Shown: in pieces, positions 18,290 to 26,102 of the stretch
How the letters are laid out: the number at the start of each line of letters is the position of its first letter
Position numbering within the stretch: position 1 is the stretch's first letter
DNA from: Pseudomonas fluorescens
GTDB taxonomy: Bacteria; Pseudomonadota; Gammaproteobacteria; Pseudomonadales; Pseudomonadaceae
Direction: 5' to 3'
Assembly: GCF_001307155.1 (NCBI RefSeq)
Contig: NZ_CP012830.1
Coordinates: 5,702,501-5,766,500, forward strand
Length of the DNA stretch: 64,000 bases
Notes under the pieces: generated by a model
What the model was told of the DNA's origin: nothing
Seen by the model: only the letters and a program-made list of their open reading frames with translations
The model's database searches: none
Program-made: the position numbers and the translations under genes

Positions 18290-18769
18290 ATGCGCTCATC
18301 AACTCTCACCGCTGCGGCGGTGCTGCTGTCCGGTCTGTCCACTCTGGCCAGCGCTGCGAAACTCGAAGACGTTGCCCCCTATCCCAAGGCTGAAACCGGT
18401 TTTACCCGCCAAGTGATTCACCTCGCGCCGCAGACTCGGGAAGACAGCTACCAGGTCGAAATCCTCGCCGGGAAAACCCTGACTGTCGATTGCAATCACC
18501 AGCGTCTGGGTGGCACGCTGGAGGAAAAAAACCTCGAAGGCTGGGGTTATCCGTTCTATCGACTGGAGAAAGTCATCGGCCCGATGAGCACCCTGATGGC
18601 GTGCCCGGATGGCAAGAACAAGCAGGACTTCGTGCCGGTCGTCGGTGAGGGTTTCCGGCTGCGTTACAACAGCAAGCTGCCGATTGTGGTCTACGTGCCG
18701 AAAGACATCGAAGTGCGCTACCGGATCTGGTCGGCGTCGGCCAAGGTCGAGAAAGCCCGTCAAGAATAA
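18290..18769 (+). CDS. eco: Ecotin, periplasmic serine-protease inhibitor
   Basis: 159 aa. A signal peptide (to about TLASAA) is followed by the complete ecotin fold: YPKAETGFTRQVIHL, the reactive loop STLMACPDGK with P1 Met at residue 103, and LRYNSKLPIVVYVPKDIEVRYRIW. Ecotin dimers block trypsin-like, chymotrypsin-like and elastase-like proteases, protecting cells from host enzymes. GGAGG five bases upstream fixes ATG 18290. The next gene follows after 14 bases and may share the transcript. Confidence 0.95.
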   Translation: MRSSTLTAAAVLLSGLSTLASAAKLEDVAPYPKAETGFTRQVIHLAPQTREDSYQVEILAGKTLTVDCNHQRLGGTLEEKNLEGWGYPFYRLEKVIGPMSTLMACPDGKNKQDFVPVVGEGFRLRYNSKLPIVVYVPKDIEVRYRIWSASAKVEKARQE

Positions 18770-18783
18770 ACGGAGCACACACT

Positions 18784-19089
18784 ATGATTACCTGCCACGT
18801 CAAATACGTGATCGACCCTTACCAGCTCGCCGAGTTTGAAGCCTACGCCAAGGCCTGGCTTGGTGTTGTCGAACGCCTGGGCGGTACGCACCATGGGTAC
18901 TTCCTACCGTCCGAAGGCGCGAGCAATATCGCTTATTGCCTGTTCAGCTTTCCTTCGCTGGCCGACTACGAAAGCTATCGGCATATTGCCCTGACCGACT
19001 CCGAAAGCACCGCGTTAGTGGCGCAGGTGATGGAGAAGAAATTCATCCTCAGTTACGAGCGGACGTTTCTGCGTCCGCTGCTCGCCTGA
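18784..19089 (+). CDS. NIPSNAP-family protein
   Basis: 101 aa with a single ferredoxin-like alpha/beta-barrel domain of the NIPSNAP type: MITCHVKYVIDPYQLAEFEAYAKAW at the start and LADYESYRHIALTDSE in the middle. Such proteins are dimeric and cytosolic; no catalytic role is established. It is probably cotranscribed with ecotin and converges on the threonine dehydratase gene. Confidence 0.85.
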   Translation: MITCHVKYVIDPYQLAEFEAYAKAWLGVVERLGGTHHGYFLPSEGASNIAYCLFSFPSLADYESYRHIALTDSESTALVAQVMEKKFILSYERTFLRPLLA

Positions 19090-19104
19090 ATCCCTTTCAG
19101 CGAC

Positions 19105-20130
19105 TTACACCGGAGCGCCGCACAATGCGGCGCGCTCGGCCACATGCCGCAAGCTATCAAAATTGATATTGGCGCCTGAGTCGATCGCCACCAGTGTCTG
19201 CCCCCGGACACCGGTTTGTGCCACGTACTTCTTGATTCCGGCCACGGCCAGCGCGCCGGATGGCTCGGTGATCGAGCGGGTATCGTCGTAGATATTCTTG
19301 ATCGCCGCGCACAGTTCGTCGTTGCTGACCGTGAGCACTTCATCAACGTGATGGCGGCAGATTTCAAAGCCATACTCACCGATCTGTGCGACGGCTACAC
19401 CATCGGCGAAGGTGCCCACTTTTGGCAACACCACTCGCTCTCCCGCGAGCATTGCTGCTTGCAAGCATGCGGAGTGTTCCGACTCGACGCCGACGATACG
19501 GATCTCCGGCCGCAGGTATTTGACGTACGCGGCGATGCCGGCGATCAAACCGCCGCCGCCCACCGGGACGAAGATTGCGTCCAATGCGCCTTGATGCTGA
19601 CGCAGGATTTCCATGGCCACCGTCCCCTGCCCGGCGATCACGTCCGGATCGTCGAAGGGCGAAACAAAGGTCCGGCCGGTTTGCCGGGCCAGGTTCAATG
19701 CGTACTCCAGGGCGAACGGAAAGCTCTCGCCATGCAACACCGCATTCGCGCCACGACTGCGCACACCAATCACTTTCAGCTCCGGCGTTGACGTGGGCAT
19801 GACGATGCTCGCCTCGATCCCCAACTCCCGCGCCGCCAGTGCCACGCCTTGGGCGTGATTGCCAGCCGAGGCGGTAATCACCCCGCGAGCCTTTTGCTCG
19901 GCACTCAGTTGGGCCAGTTTGTTGTAGGCGCCACGAATCTTGAAGGAAAAGGTCGGTTGCAGGTCTTCACGCTTGAGCAGGATCTGGTTGCCCAGCACCT
20001 CGGATAACGCCGGTGCCACCTGCAAAGGCGTGCGCACTGCCAGTTCATAAACCGGTGCGGCGAGGATTTTTTTCACGTAACGCTCAAGCAGGGCCTGCTT
20101 GGCGGTTGCAGTGTCGGTGTTGGTGTCCAT
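19105..20130 (-). CDS. Threonine/serine dehydratase, short form without regulatory domain
   Basis: PLP-dependent deaminase of threonine to 2-oxobutyrate (first step to isoleucine) and of serine to pyruvate. 341 aa, against about 500 for classical IlvA, because the C-terminal ACT-like domain is missing, so no isoleucine feedback inhibition is expected. PLP lysine is K64 in FSFKIRGAYN; the phosphate loop is VPVGGGGLIAG. GGAG before ATG 20130 sets the start. A leader ORF plus terminator lies upstream, so expression is probably controlled by attenuation. Sequence alone cannot tell a biosynthetic from a catabolic enzyme; the leader favours biosynthesis. Confidence 0.9.
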   Translation of the reverse strand: MDTNTDTATAKQALLERYVKKILAAPVYELAVRTPLQVAPALSEVLGNQILLKREDLQPTFSFKIRGAYNKLAQLSAEQKARGVITASAGNHAQGVALAARELGIEASIVMPTSTPELKVIGVRSRGANAVLHGESFPFALEYALNLARQTGRTFVSPFDDPDVIAGQGTVAMEILRQHQGALDAIFVPVGGGGLIAGIAAYVKYLRPEIRIVGVESEHSACLQAAMLAGERVVLPKVGTFADGVAVAQIGEYGFEICRHHVDEVLTVSNDELCAAIKNIYDDTRSITEPSGALAVAGIKKYVAQTGVRGQTLVAIDSGANINFDSLRHVAERAALCGAPV

Positions 20131-20175
20131 CAACGTCTCCTGGCTTTGTTCACGGCCCCGGAGACAGAAAATGAA

Positions 20176-20196
20176 AACCCGCCTCTAGGGCGGGTT
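20176..20196 (-). terminator. Attenuator terminator of the threonine dehydratase leader
   Basis: On the minus strand AACCCGCC pairs perfectly with GGCGGGTT around CTAGA and is followed by TTCATTTTCT. It lies between the leader-peptide stop and the dehydratase SD. An upstream segment GGCGGG (within the last leader codons) can pair instead with the CCCGCC of this stem or with ACCGCC earlier in the leader, giving the mutually exclusive 1:2, 2:3, 3:4 hairpins of a classical attenuator. Confidence 0.75.
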
Positions 20197-20211
20197 GGGT
20201 GCAGTCGTCAG

Positions 20212-20277
20212 CTAGCCCGCCAAATAAGGAATGGCGGTAATAATGCTTGGCTGGCAGCGCGATACGGTGGAAGTCAT
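20212..20277 (-). CDS. Putative leader peptide with Thr and Ile control codons
   Basis: A 21-codon ORF (MTSTVSRCQPSI...LAG) too short for normal gene calling. It contains three Thr and three Ile codons, including adjacent ATT-ATT, precisely the amino acids that bound the threonine dehydratase pathway. Its stop is 15 bases before the attenuator stem. Ribosome stalling at Thr/Ile codons would free the 2:3 pairing and let transcription proceed. No strong SD is visible. The role is inferred from composition and RNA architecture. Confidence 0.65.
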   Translation of the reverse strand: MTSTVSRCQPSIITAIPYLAG

Positions 20278-20376
20278 GGCTCGAAATTAGCTGCGCGCGA
20301 AAGGCAAGTCAATGGCCAGTTTTCTGTCGAATGCGATAGTCTTCGAAAACCGTTCATTGTCCCAAGGAAGGAAAGC

Positions 20377-20712
20377 ATGAAGTCTGTCGCACTCCCGTTG
20401 ATCGCCCTTCTCGCCTTTGCTGGCTATACCGTTTCAGTGATGCTCCAGGCCGAGCGGTCACTCATCGATTTCGGCATCAGCCTGATGTCCCGCCCCGATA
20501 CTGCCCAAGTGGTGATCGACCTTTATCTGCTAGCCACCCTCGCAGGCATCTGGATGTACAAGGATGCCCGCAGCCGTGGCCGTTCAGTGTTGTCAGTGCT
20601 GCCGTACCTGCTGATTACCGCAGTATTCGTTTCCGTCGGGCCACTGCTGTATTTGGTGGTGCGCGGGCTTCGCAGCCGAAAAACCAGTGCTGTTTTCGGG
20701 CAGCAAGCGTGA
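20377..20712 (+). CDS. DUF2834-type inner-membrane protein
   Basis: 111 aa with three transmembrane segments (about 5-24, 43-63, 73-96) and the conserved middle motif LYLLATLAGIWMYKDARSRGRS typical of DUF2834 membrane proteins. AAGGAAGGA before ATG 20377 sets the start; the longer open frame upstream runs through the dehydratase leader and is not coding. Function unknown. Confidence 0.75.
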   Translation: MKSVALPLIALLAFAGYTVSVMLQAERSLIDFGISLMSRPDTAQVVIDLYLLATLAGIWMYKDARSRGRSVLSVLPYLLITAVFVSVGPLLYLVVRGLRSRKTSAVFGQQA

Positions 20713-20723
20713 GCAGAAGAGCG

Positions 20724-21764
20724 CTAAATGGGCGGCAGTGAAAACGTCAGCTCGATACGCCCGGTCTGTACCTTCACCGTGTTGAGCATTGGCGGGTGAT
20801 GCCAGGCACTGAGTTGGGCACGTTGCGCGGCCGTACCGATGTTCAGTTGCGTCAACACTTCACAGACTACCGCATAGAGGACGGTTTGATTTCCGTCCTC
20901 GACTTTTACCGCAATACCCCGCGCCTGCTGGTCGGTCACACCGCGTATACCGATTGCATAGCTCGCGTCGGCACCGACCTTGCCCACCAGTTGACCGTTG
21001 AAGGCCTTCATCAGTGCTGTACAGAAACGGCCCTTCCCGGCGACCAGCTCAGGGTATGTGGCCATGGCTCGGTAAATTCTCGCCAATTCAGCTTCACGTG
21101 GCGACCGGGCACTTTCACCGGTATCGGCAGCACTGGCTATTTTGGCAAAGAGCAACGCCAGGCGATCCAGCGCGAAGGCCGGTGTCGGCAGGTTGCAGCC
21201 GTCGGTAGCCCACTGAATGGCGTCACCTGAAACCTCGCAAACCTCAGCCACCGTCTGCATCACCCGCTGCTGAAGCGGATGAGCTGGAAGGTGATAACCC
21301 TCCAGCGTTGCACCCAGCGCTTGGGCGGCCGCCAACATGCCAGCGTGTTTACCTGAACAATTGCTGCACACCGGACCGGGGACAAAATCGCTTTTGATCC
21401 AGGCCCGATAGACCTCATCCGAGATAGGCGGATGACCGCCGCAGCGCATGTCTGCTTCACTGGCGCCGGCCTTGGCCAGCATGCCCAGCGCTCGCTGGAT
21501 ATGCCGTGTTTCGCTGCTATGGGAGCCACACATCAAGGCCAGGTCAGCATCGTCCAGACCGAATTGTTCGAGTGCACCAGTTTCCATGACCGCCAACGCT
21601 TGCGCAGGTTTGGCGGCGGACCGGGCCAATGTCATGCGCGATGGATCACCAAAACCGCTGAGCAAGCGGCCTTGGGCATCGACGACCGCGACATGCGCGA
21701 TGTGAGTGTTTTCAATGCTATTACCGCGGTAGACGATCGCGGCAATCGCCTGTTCCCTGTTCAT
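20724..21764 (-). CDS. L-asparaginase II (thermolabile, AnsA/PF06089 type)
   Basis: Hydrolyses L-asparagine to aspartate and ammonia. 346 aa in the Rhizobium etli-type asparaginase family, unrelated to E. coli AnsA/AnsB. Family landmarks are RSAAKPAQALAVMETGA, LMCGSHSSETRHIQ, CGGHPP and VCSNCSGKHAGMLAAA, with the Cys and Ser/Lys positions typical of the active centre. AGGA precedes ATG 21764. It converges with the DUF2834 gene and looks monocistronic. Confidence 0.92.
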   Translation of the reverse strand: MNREQAIAAIVYRGNSIENTHIAHVAVVDAQGRLLSGFGDPSRMTLARSAAKPAQALAVMETGALEQFGLDDADLALMCGSHSSETRHIQRALGMLAKAGASEADMRCGGHPPISDEVYRAWIKSDFVPGPVCSNCSGKHAGMLAAAQALGATLEGYHLPAHPLQQRVMQTVAEVCEVSGDAIQWATDGCNLPTPAFALDRLALLFAKIASAADTGESARSPREAELARIYRAMATYPELVAGKGRFCTALMKAFNGQLVGKVGADASYAIGIRGVTDQQARGIAVKVEDGNQTVLYAVVCEVLTQLNIGTAAQRAQLSAWHHPPMLNTVKVQTGRIELTFSLPPI

Positions 21765-21866
21765 CCGGCATTCCTGCTGATTGCTTGAAAACCCTGCGCG
21801 GATGACTCCGCACTAATGCAGGGGAGCGTAGTTCAGCTTAAGGATGTTGTCGGCATGAACGACTGT

Positions 21867-23453
21867 TCACCAGACTTGCCCGCGACGCTTGAGTTCGAGT
21901 CTGCGGACAAACTCCTCGAGTACCAGTGAATACAGATCGTCCTGCAGGTAAGCATCTTCGATACCAGCGTCGATGTTCGGGTTGTCGTTGACCTCGATCA
22001 CCACCACTTTGTCGCCGGACTGCTTGAGGTCGACGCCGTACAGACCGTCGCCGATGAGGTTGGCGGTTTTCACTGCAAGGTCCACCACGGCCTTGGGCGC
22101 CTCATGAACCGCCAGGGTACGGCACTCGCCGTTGATGTCCTGGCCCTTGGCTTTGTGGTTATAAATCTGCCAGTGGCCTTTGGACATGAAGTACTGGCAG
22201 GCGAAGATCGGTTTGCGGTTGAGCACGCCAATGCGCCAGTCATACTCGGTGTAGAAGAACTCCTGAGCCAGCAGCAACACCGAGTGCTCGAACAACTCAG
22301 CCGTGGCTTCGAGCAAGGCTTGCTGACTTTCGACCTTGATCACCCCTCGCGAGAAGCAGCCGTCAGGAATTTTCAGCACCAATGGAAAACCGAGTCGCTC
22401 GCCTACCCGCTCAAAATCTTGCGGTCGTTCCTTGTAGAGAATTTCCGTGGCCGGCATGCCCAGTTGATGGCTGTTGAGCAAGTCTGTCAGGTAGACCTTG
22501 TTGGTACAGCGCAGAATTGATGCCGGGTCGTCCATCACCACCAAGCCTTCACTTTCGGCCTTTTTCGCAAATCGGTAGGTATGGTTATCGACGCTGGTGG
22601 TCTCGCGGATCAGCAACCCGTCATATTCGGCGATACGCGCGTAGTCCTTGCGCTCGATCAACTCGACATCGATGCCCAGGCCCTTGCCCACCCGAACGAA
22701 ATTCTCCAACGCCCTGGCATTGGATGGCGGCAGCGCTTCCTGCGGATCGTGGAGGATTGCCAGGTCATAACGGGCCAGCCGGCGTGAACGCGGCATGCGC
22801 CAGATCTTGCGACTGAAGTTGTCCAGAGCGTTGGCGAAGTGATCTTCCTGATCTTCTCGCAACTTATGTAACGCACCAAACTTTACACCTTCGATGTGCC
22901 AGCCGTTACGTCGGCGAAACTCTACCAGCAAGATTGGACAGGGGAACACTTCAAACAACTGACGCGCCAAATCCTGTAACGGTTCGATATTGGTCTTGCC
23001 GAAATACAGCGTCAGGGTAAATCCTTCAGTGTCGCTGTAAAGGTGATTATTGAGCGCCTTGTCCAAGGCTTTATCCAAATCGTCCAGAGACAGGCCATAC
23101 AGGGACTTGCGCGTCAACTCACTGATGGTTCGCACCGAAGGAATCACCTTGTGCCCCCGGGCTTCGGCCAGCAATGAGCAGTAGTAGCCGTGTCCCAGGT
23201 ACTTGTAGCTGCGGCACAGGTTGATTACCTGTACCCGCTTGCCCTGCTCGCTGCCACGGGTTTGCTCGAGATACTCCTGGGCACTGACGATGTCTTCACT
23301 GGGAAAGTAAGACGCCCAGTCTTCCTTGCGTTCGACAATAATAACCAACTGACTGGAGGTTCTGGCAGCCTCTGATAAATAAGTTGCTTTGGTTATTGCT
23401 GTCGGTAAACGTTGCTCCGATACTTCACGCCAATGACCTTGTAGCGCTGACAT
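21867..23453 (-). CDS. RimK-like ATP-grasp ligase with RLAN N-terminal domain
   Basis: 528-aa protein: a RimK-like N-terminal (RLAN) region (about 20-240, with RVQVINLCRSYKYLGHGYYCSLLAEARGHKVIPS across two lines of strong conservation) then an ATP-grasp domain (about 290-510) with FPLVLKIPDGCFSRGV, and the Mg-binding VVIEVNDNPNID. RimK-type enzymes add an amino acid, often glutamate, to a carboxylate using ATP; substrate unknown. The ATG at 23453 is preferred: the 46 upstream residues are not conserved-looking. A GNAT gene is transcribed divergently 92 bases away, suggesting joint function. Confidence 0.85.
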   Translation of the reverse strand: MSALQGHWREVSEQRLPTAITKATYLSEAARTSSQLVIIVERKEDWASYFPSEDIVSAQEYLEQTRGSEQGKRVQVINLCRSYKYLGHGYYCSLLAEARGHKVIPSVRTISELTRKSLYGLSLDDLDKALDKALNNHLYSDTEGFTLTLYFGKTNIEPLQDLARQLFEVFPCPILLVEFRRRNGWHIEGVKFGALHKLREDQEDHFANALDNFSRKIWRMPRSRRLARYDLAILHDPQEALPPSNARALENFVRVGKGLGIDVELIERKDYARIAEYDGLLIRETTSVDNHTYRFAKKAESEGLVVMDDPASILRCTNKVYLTDLLNSHQLGMPATEILYKERPQDFERVGERLGFPLVLKIPDGCFSRGVIKVESQQALLEATAELFEHSVLLLAQEFFYTEYDWRIGVLNRKPIFACQYFMSKGHWQIYNHKAKGQDINGECRTLAVHEAPKAVVDLAVKTANLIGDGLYGVDLKQSGDKVVVIEVNDNPNIDAGIEDAYLQDDLYSLVLEEFVRRLELKRRGQVW

Positions 23454-23545
23454 AGTGATTGATCCGTTGGAGAACAAGACCTTTCCTATTAAGCACGAAG
23501 TTTTTCGAAAGTCCCGTTTCGTTACACAACTTTTACGGTGGTCAT

Positions 23546-24049
23546 ATGAATCTTGTCTTCCGCCTTGCAGTACCGGCTGACCTGGCAGCACTCCTGGAAC
23601 TTGAGCAGCAATGTTTCACCAGCGACCGGCTTAACCGCCGTAATTTTCAGTGGATGATCAACCGGGCTCACGGGCAGTTGATCATCGCCGAGTGTGCGGA
23701 TCAATTGCTCGGATACGCCTTGGTGCTGTTTCACCGCCGCACTTCGCTGGCGCGGCTGTACTCGATTGCCAGCTCGGTTCAGGCCCGCGGTACGGGTCTG
23801 GGCAAACAGCTGTTGGAGCGAATCGAGGCTTGTGCGCTGGAGCATGACTGCACCTGTCTGCGACTGGAGGTGCGTATCGACAACCCGGTAGCGATTGCGC
23901 TGTATGAACGTAACGGCTACCGGCGTTTTGCGTTGATTCACGACTACTACGAGGACCATGCCGATGCCTTGCGGCTGGAAAAAAGCATCCAAGAACTCCG
24001 TTCTGCCCGGAAGAATGGCGCCTGCGTGACGGTCAATGCCGCTCAATAA
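23546..24049 (+). CDS. GNAT N-acetyltransferase paired with the ATP-grasp ligase
   Basis: 167-aa single-domain acetyl-CoA transferase. GNAT motif A is SSVQARGTGLGKQLLERIE (pyrophosphate loop around residue 90), followed by LRLEVRIDNPVAIALYERNGYRRF, typical of the RimI-like branch. It is divergent from the RimK-like gene with a short shared promoter region. It may acetylate the amine end of the same small peptide or protein that the ligase extends; this is inference from adjacency. Confidence 0.88.
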   Translation: MNLVFRLAVPADLAALLELEQQCFTSDRLNRRNFQWMINRAHGQLIIAECADQLLGYALVLFHRRTSLARLYSIASSVQARGTGLGKQLLERIEACALEHDCTCLRLEVRIDNPVAIALYERNGYRRFALIHDYYEDHADALRLEKSIQELRSARKNGACVTVNAAQ

Positions 24050-24420
24050 CTGCTGGTGTCCGAATCTCGGGATGGCGGCTTGGGCGCACTATACGGTTTG
24101 ACTGTACCCGGCGCAGTACCGCTGCGCGGATAGCCATTGCCAATCCCGCCGTTTTCGAGGGTCGGTGGGCGGGGAACCGGCACGGTGTTCGGCCCGCGAA
24201 TAACCGGTGCGCTGGGCTGGGTGCCCTGCATGCTGTTGGGATTTACCCGGCGAATCGGGCTGTTGTAGGGGTTATCGGAGTTGTCAGGGAGATTCTGGGC
24301 CAGCAGGGCCGGATGCTCCACCGTGGCAGCCAGCATGCCAATGTCTGCGCCGGCCTGGGTCAGAGTGCCAAGCAAGCCACTCAACGCCAACGCACTGGTA
24401 CCGAGCACAAACCTGTTCAT
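24043..24420 (-). CDS. Secreted proline/asparagine-rich protein of unknown function
   Basis: 125 aa with a signal peptide (to about LTQAGA), then a low-complexity tail rich in Pro, Asn, Ser and Gly (NPYNSPIRRVNPNSM, PVPRPPTLENGG), probably unstructured. GGAGGAAC precedes ATG 24420. Its end overlaps the GNAT gene by seven bases in convergent orientation. No domain recognised. Confidence 0.65.
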   Translation of the reverse strand: MNRFVLGTSALALSGLLGTLTQAGADIGMLAATVEHPALLAQNLPDNSDNPYNSPIRRVNPNSMQGTQPSAPVIRGPNTVPVPRPPTLENGGIGNGYPRSGTAPGTVKPYSAPKPPSRDSDTSSY

Positions 24421-24592
24421 GGTGGAGTTCCTCCAGTACATGCAGATAGGGTCTTCGATAACACGCTACGCGCAGGATTCATCCCAGGGAAGATAATACT
24501 CCAGCGCAGATGTCACACCGATTGAGCGTATTGCAGACTCGCCCGAAATCTCAACGTCGCGCCAGCAAAGGTTGCTGGCGCAATGGTCGTGC

Positions 24593-25492
24593 TCAGATCA
24601 ATACAATAATGGCCAGCAAACCGCCGAAAATCGCCCACTTTTCCAGGTAGTAACGCGTCCGGTTGCGCTTTTTCAGTTCTTTACCGCGCAAACGAATTTT
24701 GTAGATTTTTCCGAAAAAACGGTTTATGCCACCGGTTTTATCGCCCGCATCGTTTGGCGCGCCAGCAGCGGACATCACGTTGCGGCTGAACCAGCGATTG
24801 AACGCTGTGGCCCAACGGTATTTCAGCGGGCGCTCGATGTCGCAGAACAGGATGATGCGATTCTGCTGGGTGGTGTTCTCGGCATAGTGAATGTAAGTCT
24901 CGTCAAACATCACCGCCTCACCATCACGCCAGTGGTAGCGCTCGCCGTCGACGTCGATGTAGCAACCCTCATCGTTCGGCGTGTCCAGACCCAGGTGGTA
25001 ACGGTACGAGCCGGCATACGGGTCACGGTGGCGGACCAGTTTCGAACCCGGTGGCAATTCGGCGAACATCGCCGCCTTGATCGAGCCAATGCTTTGTACC
25101 AGCTCTGTGGTACGCGGGCAGAGCTTGGTGGCCGATGGGTGGCTGTCGCCATACCACTTCAGATAGAAGCGCTTCCAGCCGGTTTTGAAGAACGAATTGA
25201 AGCCCACATCGTCGTATTGGTCCGAGCGTTTGATCTCCCCTGCCCTGAGCAGATTTTGGCCTTCGGCGCGAATTTCCTGCCAATTGGCCTGCAAGGGGCT
25301 CAGGTCCGGGAAGTCGGCCGGATTCAGATAAGGCTTGTTGGGGATTTTCGAAAACAGGTACAGGAAGCAGTTGACCGGCGCCAGAAAGGTCGAATGATCA
25401 CTCAATTGGCGACTCAGTTTGTGCCGGATGCGACCACGTAGATGCACATACGCAATGGATAAAACGTAGAGGGAGACAATGATGAGTTTCAC
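24593..25492 (-). CDS. lpxO: Lipid A 2-hydroxylase (aspartyl/asparaginyl beta-hydroxylase family)
   Basis: Fe(II)/2-oxoglutarate dioxygenase hydroxylating secondary acyl chains of lipid A at the inner membrane. 299 aa with hydrophobic ends (MKLIIVSLYVLSIAYVHLRG and AIFGGLLAIIVLI) anchoring it. The iron site is visible as LVRHRDPYAG and the distal His in YIHYAENTT; the second conserved segment is YRYHLGLDTP. The start codon is GTG at 25492, giving the N-terminus typical of Pseudomonas LpxO. Confidence 0.88.
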   Translation of the reverse strand: MKLIIVSLYVLSIAYVHLRGRIRHKLSRQLSDHSTFLAPVNCFLYLFSKIPNKPYLNPADFPDLSPLQANWQEIRAEGQNLLRAGEIKRSDQYDDVGFNSFFKTGWKRFYLKWYGDSHPSATKLCPRTTELVQSIGSIKAAMFAELPPGSKLVRHRDPYAGSYRYHLGLDTPNDEGCYIDVDGERYHWRDGEAVMFDETYIHYAENTTQQNRIILFCDIERPLKYRWATAFNRWFSRNVMSAAGAPNDAGDKTGGINRFFGKIYKIRLRGKELKKRNRTRYYLEKWAIFGGLLAIIVLI

Positions 25493-25976
25493 GGGAATTC
25501 GTCACAGTTCAGAAGAGTACATGCCGCGCGCCACAAACCTGATTTGAACGCAGCGTCCGAGATCCAACGATCAAGCGAATCGGTCAAGCACGGGAGTCTG
25601 AGCAGAAAGCTAGCTCATGGCCACCGGGGCGTATTTTAGTCATACTTTGTAATCAAAGGTTAACCTACATTTGTGAAAAACTGTGGAGGCGTTGTGCCAG
25701 AAACGCGCCTGCTCAGCTCAGCGAGACGCAAGACATCATTGAGAGCTGCGACGATCGTCTCAATAGACGTATGCCTGCTGGCTCAAATCATACGCAGACT
25801 GAAAATCCCTCCCTCGGTGTCCTGCCGACCGAACGAAAGCCCCTCTGTCGCCTCAAGATTTCCTACCGCTGCGTCGCGACCTCCACAAAGGGGTTCGCGA
25901 TAGCAAATTCAGACCGCTCCTTCTGCAGCCCTGTCATTACTCGACTAGGCTATTAATCGCCACAGGAGCCAAAGCC
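25493..25976. other. Intergenic region with a dispersed motif
   Basis: About 480 bases before the small ORF and GGDEF gene. Short frames exist but none has an SD plus protein-like composition. Around 25802-25838 it contains a segment (TGTCCTGCCGACCGAACGAA) related to sequences at about 35690 and 42825. Confidence 0.5.
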
Positions 25977-26102
25977 ATGGAAGACCGGAGCCCGATCAAT
26001 TTCGCGCTCCATAATCTAAATCCAACGCAGCGTGTATGCGGCGACGGAGCTACTACCGGTCCGGTGCTGGCAAAATATATTGAAAATTGGAGGGAGCCAT
26101 GA
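25977..26102 (+). CDS. 41-residue ORF translationally coupled to the diguanylate cyclase
   Basis: Begins MEDRSPINFALHNLNP and ends YIENWREP; a good SD (AGGAG, eight bases upstream) precedes the ATG. Its TGA overlaps the ATG of the GGDEF gene (ATGA, 26099-26102), so ribosomes finishing it can restart on the cyclase. No signal peptide, membrane segment or known domain. It may be a regulator of the cyclase or merely a translational coupler. Confidence 0.6.
   Translation: MEDRSPINFALHNLNPTQRVCGDGATTGPVLAKYIENWREP

Noticed and set aside
25673..25956. Two short plus-strand frames before the cyclase
   Set aside because: Arg/Ser/Pro-rich, no SD, overlap each other in different frames.
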